A stretch of DNA of 10,403 nt from QPIN01 sp964472945. Lineage in GTDB: Bacteria; Pseudomonadota; Gammaproteobacteria; Methylococcales; Methylomonadaceae. How positions within the stretch are numbered: the stretch's first letter is position 1; every line of letters starts with the position of its first letter. Of the stretch, positions 1 through 6,457 are shown in pieces. The translations under genes were made by a program, and so were the position numbers. The stretch covers positions 1 to 10,403 of the forward strand of contig CAYYNM010000115.1 in assembly GCA_964472945.1 (NCBI GenBank), given 5' to 3'. The notes below the pieces were generated by a model. It did no database searches. It was not told the DNA's origin and saw only the letters and a list, made by a program, of their open reading frames with translations.

Positions 1-299
1 AGGTAGAGCAATGCATGGAGCAGCGAAGCGGTGTGCCGAGAGGAGAAATAAAAAAGCTATTTTTCCCTAGCTTAAACTTAATGACATTGATCATTACCCC
101 ATAAATCTAGCATCTGTAGAAAAGGATTATCTCTATCCCCCTGTTTTTTCAGTACTTTACAAAAGCAACAATTAAAAACTGGAACATAGAGTATAAGTAC
201 TTTTAAGTTTTTTGGTATTGCTGTCTATTGTGTCTTAGTTTCTTGTAAAAATTGTATTTGTAAGCTATTGAATTTGTAATGAGTTATTAATGCTGATTA

Positions 300-327
300 T
301 TGACAGAAAGTATATAAGCTTTAAAAT
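300..327 (+). promoter_or_regulatory. Predicted sigma70 promoter of the SulP transporter gene
   Basis: A perfect -35 hexamer TTGACA (300-305) is followed after 16 nt by TAAAAT (322-327), a five-of-six match to the -10 consensus. Transcription would start near 334, giving a leader of about 140 nt before the ATG at 475. It is the best promoter match in the window and points toward the SulP gene. Confidence 0.6.
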
Positions 328-375
328 ACATTTAATTATACGAATATGATTAATAAAGAGTCTTCAATGCTTTTA

Positions 376-397
376 TAGCAGCTAATAAAAGCTGTTA
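376..397 (+). promoter_or_regulatory. Hairpin in the SulP mRNA leader
   Basis: Arms 376-383 (TAGCAGCT) and 390-397 (AGCTGTTA) form an 8-bp stem with one G-U pair and a 6-nt A-rich loop. It sits midway between the predicted transcription start and the ATG. No T-run follows, so it is not a terminator. A leader structure affecting translation or mRNA stability is possible, but nothing matches a known riboswitch. Confidence 0.25.
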
Positions 398-474
398 ATA
401 ATGCTTCGGTACATTTAACTAATGCCGAGAAAATTTTAAAAACTATTTTACCTTTCCCCATTGTTGTAAAAAAT

Positions 475-2187
475 ATGAATGATAAAAAAATAATTAACCC
501 CTCCAACTTAAGAGGTGATTTTTTTGGTGGGCTAACCGCAGGTGTGGTTGCTTTACCCTTAGCACTTGCTTTTGGCTTGCAATCGGGTATGGGCGCAATT
601 GCAGGGCTTTATGGCGCAATTGCTATAGGGATGATTGCAGCCTGGTTTGGCGGAACTCCTACTCAAATCAGTGGGCCAACAGGGCCCATGACTGTAGTCT
701 CTGCTGTTGTTATTTCAACCGCAATTGAGGCTCATGGTGGCAGTCTTGAGGCCGCTTTAGGTACGGTTATTGCCATTTTTTTATTCACCGGTTTTTTTCA
801 GATTTTGCTGGGTATCTTTAAAATTGGCCAGTATATTCGTTATATGCCATACCCTGTAGTGTCTGGTTTTATGAGTGGAATTGGCGTTATTATTATTGTA
901 TTACAGATATTCCCTTTTTTAGGACATTCCTCACCCAAAAGAATTTTAGACATCTTTGCAGAATTACCCTCCATTGTTCATGATATTAATTTAGCCTCTG
1001 TTAGTTTAGCATTAGCGACTATAGCTACTATTTATATATTTCCTCGTATCACTAAGTTGATCCCCAGTGCCTTAGTTGCTTTAGTTGTTTTAACCATTAT
1101 TTCAACCATGATGGGCTTAGATGTTAAAATTATTAGTGATATTCCAAAAGGGTTGCCCGCATTAAGACTGGATACATTAACAAATGTTGAATGGACGCAC
1201 CCAATGTTAATTATAATTCCTGCCTTGACATTAGCTGCTTTGGGAACAATTGATTCATTACTGACTTCAATTGTAGCCGATAATATGACAAAAACGCGGC
1301 ATGATAGTAATAAAGAATTGATCGGACAGGGCTTAGGCAATATGGGTGCGGCAATGATAGGTGGAATTCCAGGTGCTGGAGCTACCATGCGTACCGTTGT
1401 CAATATAAATTCAGGAGGTAAAACAAGAATTTCAGGTGTTATTCATAGTGTCGCTTTATTAATTGTTTTATTAGGTGCAGGAGAATATGCCCGATTAATT
1501 CCATTACCCGTTTTAGCTGGGATTTTAATTACCGTAGGTATTGGAATTATTGACTATAAAGGTATCAAACATATTCCTCATGTTCCTAAAACGGATTCAA
1601 CCATTATGTTGGTTGTTTTATTTATAACGGTTTTTGATGATTTATTACAGGCTGTGGCGGTAGGAATGGTTCTTGCGTCTGTTTTATTTATGAAAAAAAT
1701 GAGTGATTTGGTAGAGCAGCAATCTTCTACTGGGTCAGTAGATAGTTATGCTCGGGAAGAATCTTGGGAGGATGAAGCAAATATTTCAGAAGAGGTACGT
1801 GCTCAAGTTTATATTAAGCACTTTGATGGCCCCATTTTCTTTGGTTTTGTATCCAGACTGCAAGAAATGGTCAGTGCATTGCCTGAAGTAACGGTTGTTA
1901 TTTTACGTATGCCTAGAGTTCCTTATATTGATCAATCCGGTATTTATGCTATTGAAGATGCTGTTATCGCTTTAAAAGAAAGGGGAATGATGGTACTGAT
2001 AACAGGGATTCAGGAGCAGCCAAAAGACATGTTGAGTAATATTGGGCTGATCCCTAACTTAGTACCTGAAGAGCATATATTTGCAGATTTCTCTTGCTGC
2101 ATTGAGGCTTTAGAGTCAGGAAAGATTGAGTCGAAGACTCAACCTGGTAAGTCAGAAAAAATAATGTGGAAATTTGTCAATTACTGA
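475..2187 (+). CDS. SulP-family anion transporter, BicA-like (probable bicarbonate or sulfate uptake)
   Basis: Inner-membrane anion importer of the SLC26/SulP family. Hydrophobic segments fill residues about 15-405, and a cytoplasmic STAS domain occupies about 443-545. The N-terminus (NLRGDFFGGLTAGVVALPLA), the GGTPTQISGPTGPMTVV stretch at 59-75, and the second-repeat motifs GTIDSLLTSIVAD (257-269) and PGAGATMRTVVN (299-310) resemble cyanobacterial BicA, a Na+-dependent bicarbonate transporter. Residues recalled as Na+/substrate ligands in the BicA structure have counterparts here: D260, T264, G300 and T304. One difference is that BicA has ISEPTGP where this protein has ISGPTGP. At 570 aa the length is normal. 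The ATG at 475 is chosen because BicA begins the same distance before its RGD motif, although there is no clear Shine-Dalgarno. No carboxysome or sulfur-assimilation gene adjoins, so the substrate is an inference from similarity; sulfate or another anion remains possible. Confidence 0.9.
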   Translation: MNDKKIINPSNLRGDFFGGLTAGVVALPLALAFGLQSGMGAIAGLYGAIAIGMIAAWFGGTPTQISGPTGPMTVVSAVVISTAIEAHGGSLEAALGTVIAIFLFTGFFQILLGIFKIGQYIRYMPYPVVSGFMSGIGVIIIVLQIFPFLGHSSPKRILDIFAELPSIVHDINLASVSLALATIATIYIFPRITKLIPSALVALVVLTIISTMMGLDVKIISDIPKGLPALRLDTLTNVEWTHPMLIIIPALTLAALGTIDSLLTSIVADNMTKTRHDSNKELIGQGLGNMGAAMIGGIPGAGATMRTVVNINSGGKTRISGVIHSVALLIVLLGAGEYARLIPLPVLAGILITVGIGIIDYKGIKHIPHVPKTDSTIMLVVLFITVFDDLLQAVAVGMVLASVLFMKKMSDLVEQQSSTGSVDSYAREESWEDEANISEEVRAQVYIKHFDGPIFFGFVSRLQEMVSALPEVTVVILRMPRVPYIDQSGIYAIEDAVIALKERGMMVLITGIQEQPKDMLSNIGLIPNLVPEEHIFADFSCCIEALESGKIESKTQPGKSEKIMWKFVNY

Positions 2188-2198
2188 TTAAATAAATT

Positions 2199-2224
2199 AG
2201 CCCTGTTTATCGGGGCTTTTTTTT
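2199..2224 (+). terminator. Rho-independent terminator after the SulP gene
   Basis: A 7-bp stem (AGCCCTG at 2199-2205 with CGGGGCT at 2211-2217, one G-U pair) closes a 5-nt loop and runs directly into eight T's (2217-2224). It lies 12 nt after the SulP stop codon and only 18 nt before the next start codon. Confidence 0.9.
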
Positions 2225-2242
2225 ATCTGAGCACCCTGATTA

Positions 2243-4021
2243 ATGAAACAACAAACTACAGATACAGAGCATAAGTTAACAATTGATGATATTTTGAACT
2301 GGCTATTAGATGATCAGTTGATTTCACAAGTTGAAGAACAAGAGATTAGGCAGTTTTCGACCCGCTGGGAAAATAGAGAAAAAGATTTAGTTGAAATAAT
2401 TTGTGCCTACCAAACAGAAAAAGAGAGTAGTTTAGGGAAAAAATTTACCTCCGAAAAACTTTCTAATTGGTTGGCAGCAAAAGTTGGACTTCCCTTTTTT
2501 TATATTGACCCATTAAGGATAGATGTCACGCTTGTGACTTCAATTTGTACCCAACCTTATGCTGAACGGTTTAATATTCTTCCTATTAAAGTTGAAAATA
2601 ACACGATAACATTTGCCGTTTCTGAACCCTTTATTCGAGAATGGGAAGGGGATCTTAAACATCTACATAATAAAGAAATAAACCGTGTCCTTGCAAATGC
2701 GGCTGATATTAAACGTTATATTAGTGAGTTATATGATTTTTCTAAATCAGTCCAAAAAGCATCTAATAGAGCGGTAGAAAACAATGGCCAATTAAATAAC
2801 CTGGAACAGTTAGTAGAGTTAGGTAAAAAAAGTGAATTAGAAGTAAATAACCAGCATATTGTAAATTTAGTTAATTGGTTATTTCAATATGCTTTTGATC
2901 AACGTGCCAGTGATATACATTTAGAACCTAGGCGAGAGCAAAGTAATGTAAGGTTCCGTATTGATGGTGTTATGCATCAGGTTTATCAAATCCCCACGCC
3001 TGTTATGGGTGCGGTTATTAGTCGAATTAAAATTTTAGGCAGGATGGATATTGCTGAAAAACGGAGACCTCAAGATGGCAGACTTAAAACACTTAATGGA
3101 AAACTAGAAGTTGAACTACGCTTATCCACCATGCCAACAGCATTTGGTGAAAAAGTCGTGATGCGTATTTTTGACCCAGAAGTGTTACTAAAGGATTTTA
3201 CAGCCCTAGGGTTTAATCAAAGAGAACAGCTGATGTGGAATGATATGACACATCAGGCACATGGTATTATTTTAGTGACAGGGCCAACAGGGTCGGGGAA
3301 AACGACAACCTTATATTCAACCTTAAAACACTTGGCAACAGCTGAAATTAATCTATGTACCGTTGAGGATCCTATAGAGTTAATTGAGCCTAGTTTTAAC
3401 CAAATGCAAGTAGAAAATAAAATTGATTTGGATTTTGCTGCAGGTATTAGGACCTTAATGCGACAAGATCCCGATATTATTATGGTGGGGGAAATTCGAG
3501 ATTTGGAAACGGCTGAAATGGCTATCCAGGCATCACTAACTGGGCATTTGGTTTTATCAACTCTACATACAAATAATGCACCCTCAGCTATTACTCGGTT
3601 ATTAGAACTGGGAGTAAAACCTTATTTAGTAAAATTAACCTTATTAGGTGTAATGGCACAAAGGTTAATCAGAACTTTATGCCCTAATTGTAAAGGGGAG
3701 CAAAAAATAACTAATGAAGAATGGCAAGAATTGGTACAGCCCTTTAACATAAAAAAACCAGCGGTTATCTATCAAGCAGAAGGGTGTGTTGAGTGTCGGA
3801 ATACTGGTTATTTAGGTAGAATTGGTATTTATGAATTATTTAATAATACAGTGCAGGTTCAACAACAAATAACAGAAAAATGTGATGCTAATGTGGTTAC
3901 TAAACTCGCTATAAAAGAGGGAATGAAAACCTTGCGTTTAAGTGGGGTAGAGAAGGTGATAGAAGGAATTACCTCAATTGAGGAGGTATTGAGAGTGGCA
4001 CCAGAGAACATAGAGCTATAA
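2243..4021 (+). CDS. GspE/PilB-family secretion or pilus-assembly ATPase
   Basis: Cytoplasmic hexameric ATPase of the type II secretion / type IV pilus class. An N-terminal GspE/MshE-type domain occupies about 10-165. It is followed by the arginine-rich region RASDIHLEPRREQSNVRFRIDG (221-242), Walker A GPTGSGKTT (347-355, K353), the Asp box TVEDPIE (373-379), Walker B DIIMVGE (411-417, E417) and the His box with H435 and H442. A tetracysteine zinc site is formed by C480, C483, C515 and C518. All catalytic elements are intact and 592 aa is full length for the family. The sequence does not decide between GspE, PilB and MshE. No inner-membrane platform protein, prepilin peptidase, pilin or secretin gene adjoins, so it is an orphan copy. 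The ATG at 2243 lacks a clear Shine-Dalgarno and follows the SulP terminator by 18 nt, but the downstream residues match the usual family N-terminus. Confidence 0.93.
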   Translation: MKQQTTDTEHKLTIDDILNWLLDDQLISQVEEQEIRQFSTRWENREKDLVEIICAYQTEKESSLGKKFTSEKLSNWLAAKVGLPFFYIDPLRIDVTLVTSICTQPYAERFNILPIKVENNTITFAVSEPFIREWEGDLKHLHNKEINRVLANAADIKRYISELYDFSKSVQKASNRAVENNGQLNNLEQLVELGKKSELEVNNQHIVNLVNWLFQYAFDQRASDIHLEPRREQSNVRFRIDGVMHQVYQIPTPVMGAVISRIKILGRMDIAEKRRPQDGRLKTLNGKLEVELRLSTMPTAFGEKVVMRIFDPEVLLKDFTALGFNQREQLMWNDMTHQAHGIILVTGPTGSGKTTTLYSTLKHLATAEINLCTVEDPIELIEPSFNQMQVENKIDLDFAAGIRTLMRQDPDIIMVGEIRDLETAEMAIQASLTGHLVLSTLHTNNAPSAITRLLELGVKPYLVKLTLLGVMAQRLIRTLCPNCKGEQKITNEEWQELVQPFNIKKPAVIYQAEGCVECRNTGYLGRIGIYELFNNTVQVQQQITEKCDANVVTKLAIKEGMKTLRLSGVEKVIEGITSIEEVLRVAPENIEL

Positions 4022-4125
4022 GGTGAAAATTATTATCATGAGTCTATTTCACTACTAGAGAACAGGAAGAAGACAAAAAATTGTGTCCATTCAGCTTATC
4101 TTAAGGTCGAATGATTAATATGTTA

Positions 4126-4167
4126 GACTTATGTCGTGCGTATTTTTGAACGCGCAAAATATAAGTC
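4126..4167 (+). promoter_or_regulatory. Nested inverted repeat upstream of the lipoprotein gene
   Basis: Outer arms GACTTAT (4126-4132) and ATAAGTC (4161-4167) are perfectly complementary over 7 bp. Inside them, GTGCGT (4136-4141) pairs with ACGCGC (4150-4155) over 6 bp with one G-U. No T-run follows, so it is not a terminator. It ends 26 nt before the lipoprotein ATG and 15 nt before its Shine-Dalgarno (AAGGA, 4183-4187). It may be an operator or, if transcribed, a 5'-UTR hairpin controlling the lipoprotein gene. Confidence 0.4.
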
Positions 4168-4193
4168 ATTTAAATTAAGCTAAAGGATCAAGA

Positions 4194-4766
4194 ATGAAAA
4201 TAATTAACCTTTTTATATCAACAGTTGTTGCTTCAACTTTGCTAACGGCTTGTGATAAGTCAGAACAGGCATCTGATAAAGCAGCGGTAGAATCAACAGC
4301 AGAAGCTACTTCAGTATTAGATAAAGCTGTCTCTTCAGCAAAAGAAACAACTGATAAAGTAAGTCAATCAGTTTCTGAATCAGTAAAAACGGTGACTAAT
4401 GCTACTAATAATGTGATAGAAACTACTTCTGACGCAGTATCAAAAGCTGTAGACACAGCTAAAGGTACTGTAGCGGAAACTGTCACTGCAACTACAGATG
4501 CTGCGACTAATGCTGTGACTTCAGTAAAAAATACAGCTACTGAAGCTACGAATGCTGCCACAAATGCAGTGGATTCAGTTGAAAATACGGCTACTGAAGC
4601 GACATCAGCAGCAAAGAATACAGTTACTCAAGCTGTAGAAGATACTAAAAGTGCATTGATGGATTCTGCCAGCCAAAAAGTTGCTGATACTGCTGCAACT
4701 ATCAATCAGAAAACTGATGCCAGTAAAAGTTCAGCTGAAAGTAGTCTTAACACCTTAATAAAATAA
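4194..4766 (+). CDS. Low-complexity helical lipoprotein (LEA-like, unknown function)
   Basis: A signal peptide of about 19 residues ends in the lipobox LLTAC (16-20), with C20 as the lipidated residue. The mature 171 residues are almost entirely A, T, S, V, K, E, D and N. They contain no Pro, Trp, Tyr, Phe, His or Arg and a single Gly (G91). They read as one long amphipathic helix or coiled coil with 18-residue repeats at 102-137. This resembles LEA or apolipoprotein-like stress proteins in composition, but I recognise no named family and propose no specific role. The mature N-terminus CDKS carries residues that act as inner-membrane retention signals in E. coli (Asp at +2) and P. aeruginosa (Lys-Ser at +3/+4). 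The start is supported by AAGGA 6 nt upstream, the clearest ribosome-binding site in the window. The gene stands alone, between a nested inverted repeat and a long perfect inverted repeat. Confidence 0.85.
   Translation: MKIINLFISTVVASTLLTACDKSEQASDKAAVESTAEATSVLDKAVSSAKETTDKVSQSVSESVKTVTNATNNVIETTSDAVSKAVDTAKGTVAETVTATTDAATNAVTSVKNTATEATNAATNAVDSVENTATEATSAAKNTVTQAVEDTKSALMDSASQKVADTAATINQKTDASKSSAESSLNTLIK
4497..4604 (+). repeat. Two tandem 54-bp units encoding 18-residue repeats
   Basis: Residues 102-119 (DAATNAVTSVKNTATEAT) and 120-137 (NAATNAVDSVENTATEAT) are identical at 15 of 18 positions. A more degenerate third unit starts at residue 138. Eighteen residues equal five alpha-helical turns, so each unit presents the same face of a helix. 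The DNA copies have diverged at silent positions, which suggests that the protein pattern is maintained rather than very recently duplicated. Confidence 0.8.
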
Positions 4767-4814
4767 GGCTCATGACTATGCACCTGCTAACTGGTGGTTT
4801 ATGGTGAGATCATG

Positions 4815-4864
4815 TAAAAGTAAGGGTTTAAAATTAGTAGGATAATTTTAAACCCTTACTTTTA
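4815..4864. terminator. Perfect 22-bp inverted repeat, probable bidirectional terminator
   Basis: Arms 4815-4836 and 4843-4864 are exactly complementary over 22 bp around the 6-nt loop GTAGGA. The outer part of the right arm is CTTACTTTTA, so the GC-containing core of the hairpin is followed by T's when read on the plus strand, and the symmetric sequence gives the same on the minus strand. It lies 48 nt after the lipoprotein stop and upstream of the UGPase gene. The arm is longer than in most intrinsic terminators, so a dispersed palindromic element is an alternative. Confidence 0.65.
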
Positions 4865-4971
4865 GACTAATCTGTAGATAGGACTCTCCCCTGCTTTTTT
4901 GTTAGAATTGTAAAAATAATTAAGAAAGTATTAATGGCTGAATATTGTTAAAAGGGATAAAGAATAAATTT

Positions 4972-6369
4972 ATGCAGAATAGTATTAAAAATAAAGTCAC
5001 TCAAATCATGACTGAAGAAGGTTTACCAAAACTTTGTGTTGATGTGTTTTTATCTCAATATGAAAAAATGCTTGGAGGGGAGGCAAGTGTTATTCGTGAA
5101 GAAGCGCTAAAACCAGTTTCAAATATTGTTGATTTTGAATTATTAGCTGACTTTAGTGCTAAAGGTGAAGCTGTATTAAGCCAATCTGTTATGCTGAAAT
5201 TAAATGGTGGCTTAGGTACGGGCATGGGGTTGGAAAGAGCCAAGTCTTTACTGCCAGCAAAAAATGGACTGAATTTTTTGGATATTATTGTTGAGCAGAT
5301 TATTTCTCAGCGAAATAGCTTTAAAAGCGACTTGCCTTTGGTGTTTATGAATTCTTTTAGTACTGAAGCAGATACAGTTGAACTGTTAGAACGATTTCCA
5401 GAATTAAAGCAGGGGCAAAAAAATGTTTCATTAACCTTTATCCAAAATAAAGTACCTAAGATTCTGCTTGAAAATAAACAACCAGCCCAATGGCCAAAAG
5501 ACCCAACTAAAGAATGGTGCCCACCAGGACATGGTGATATCTATACTGCGCTTCAAACATCTGGTGTATTAGACCAGTTGTTGGAAGAAGGTATTAAATA
5601 TGCTTTTATTTCTAATTCAGATAATTTAGGCGCGAATATGGATTTATCTATATTGGGTTATTTTGCTGAACAAGATACATCATTTATGATGGAAGTAGCT
5701 GATAGAACGGCTGCAGATAAAAAAGGGGGGCATTTAGCTGAGTCTATTAATGGTGGCTTATTGCTTCGGGAATCAGCGCAATGCCACAGCGATGATGTCA
5801 ATAGTTTTCAAGATACTACTAAATATAAATATTTTAATACTAATAACCTTTGGATTCGTCTGGATAGGTTAAAGCAATATTTAGATAAAAATAACGGTAT
5901 TTTTGATTTACCTTTAATTCAAAATAGAAAAAATATAGACCCCAGAGACCAGGCAAGCCCTGAAGTCATACAAATGGAAACAGCAATGGGTTCAGCCATT
6001 GCTAGCTTTAAAGACTCTATTGCCATTCGTATTCCAAAAGCACGATTTGTACCTATTAAAACAACTAATGAGTTGCTGGGGCTTTGGTCTAATGCTTTTA
6101 TTTTAGATGAAAAGAATTTAGTGGCAATAAACCCTAAACGTCAGGTAAGCTATATCGTTGTTAGTTTAGATAGTCAATTTTATAAAAAAATAGATGATTT
6201 ACAAGCTAGGTTTCCAGAGGGTGCACCTGATTTACTTGAGTGCCAAAAACTTACAATTATGGGTGATGTTAAATTTGGCGCAAATGTAAAACTGATAGGT
6301 GAAGTGATGATCAATAATGATTCGGGTGAACAGCTTATCATTAAAGCAGATACTGTTATAAAAGGGTAG
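4972..6369 (+). CDS. UTP-glucose-1-phosphate uridylyltransferase, eukaryotic-type (UDPGP family)
   Basis: Makes UDP-glucose from UTP and glucose-1-phosphate (EC 2.7.7.9) for glycan, glycogen or sucrose-type synthesis in the cytoplasm. It belongs to the UGP2-like UDPGP family, not the usual bacterial GalU family. Numbered from ATG 4972, the nucleotide-binding loop is KLNGGLGTGMG (76-86) followed by K91. Further family motifs are PPGHGDIYTAL (184-194), SNSDNLGANMD (214-224), FNTNNLW (288-294) and METAMGSAI (335-343). A short C-terminal beta-helix-like tail covers about 425-465. The length (465 aa) is normal. The frame is also open from a TTG at 4945, which would add nine residues. Neither start has a well-placed Shine-Dalgarno, and I prefer the ATG because the conserved region (EEGLP onward) starts shortly after it. 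Related UDP-sugar pyrophosphorylases are an alternative substrate class. No sugar-metabolism gene adjoins. Confidence 0.9.
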   Translation: MQNSIKNKVTQIMTEEGLPKLCVDVFLSQYEKMLGGEASVIREEALKPVSNIVDFELLADFSAKGEAVLSQSVMLKLNGGLGTGMGLERAKSLLPAKNGLNFLDIIVEQIISQRNSFKSDLPLVFMNSFSTEADTVELLERFPELKQGQKNVSLTFIQNKVPKILLENKQPAQWPKDPTKEWCPPGHGDIYTALQTSGVLDQLLEEGIKYAFISNSDNLGANMDLSILGYFAEQDTSFMMEVADRTAADKKGGHLAESINGGLLLRESAQCHSDDVNSFQDTTKYKYFNTNNLWIRLDRLKQYLDKNNGIFDLPLIQNRKNIDPRDQASPEVIQMETAMGSAIASFKDSIAIRIPKARFVPIKTTNELLGLWSNAFILDEKNLVAINPKRQVSYIVVSLDSQFYKKIDDLQARFPEGAPDLLECQKLTIMGDVKFGANVKLIGEVMINNDSGEQLIIKADTVIKG

Positions 6370-6457
6370 AGCTAGATAGGGTTATCTGCTTACTCTATAA
6401 ATTCTTGCTGTAGAGTCAAGCATGCTTTGTCTCTTATGGACTTACACTGTGCTGTTA
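6370..6457. other. Convergent intergenic gap
   Basis: This 88-bp gap separates the ends of the UGPase gene and the minus-strand hot-dog gene. It contains a 6-bp inverted repeat (ACTCTA 6392-6397 with TAGAGT 6411-6416, 13-nt loop) and a 10-bp palindrome AAGCATGCTT (6418-6427). Neither is followed by a T-run on either strand, so no convincing intrinsic terminator is seen for either gene. Confidence 0.4.

Larger units (their letters stand above)
1..474. other. Gene-free leader region upstream of the SulP transporter
   Basis: No convincing gene is visible. The first 45 bases are about 60% G+C, far above the AT-rich remainder, and may be the edge of a repeat or of a gene lying to the left. A 6-bp inverted repeat (54-59 with 68-73, 8-nt loop) has a T-rich flank only on the minus strand, so at best it is a weak minus-strand terminator. 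Positions 75-295 are AT-rich and show nothing recognisable. The stretch from 300 onward holds the promoter and leader hairpin listed separately. Confidence 0.6.

Noticed and set aside
1..94. Minus-strand open frame from an ATG at 94 running out of the left edge (31 codons)
   Set aside because: It passes through the GC-rich patch, where stop codons are rare and the plus-strand frames are also mostly open. The peptide has no recognisable features.
367..474. In-frame ATG at 367 upstream of the SulP gene, with the frame open from 379 to 474
   Set aside because: A TAG at 376-378 interrupts it after three codons, and no ATG, GTG or TTG lies in frame between 379 and 474. BicA-like proteins start at the position matching ATG 475.
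1032..1403. Minus-strand 123-codon frame inside the SulP gene
   Set aside because: It lies entirely within a conserved transporter core on the other strand and has no independent coding support.
4022..4060. GTGAAA/TTTCAC inverted repeat after the GspE-like gene as a terminator
   Set aside because: The stem is only 6 bp with an 18-nt loop and no T-run follows.
4131..4178. Fifteen-codon frame (ATG 4131 to TAA 4176-4178) that might be a leader peptide before the lipoprotein gene
   Set aside because: It has no Shine-Dalgarno, lies within the inverted repeat, and shows no run of regulatory codons.
4364..4561. Minus-strand open frame inside the lipoprotein gene
   Set aside because: It is the antisense shadow of a biased Ala/Thr/Val-rich coding sequence; the plus-strand gene has a lipobox and a good Shine-Dalgarno.
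4908..4934. TTGTAA and TATTAA as a promoter for the UGPase gene
   Set aside because: The spacer is only 15 nt and the region is so AT-rich that such matches are expected by chance.
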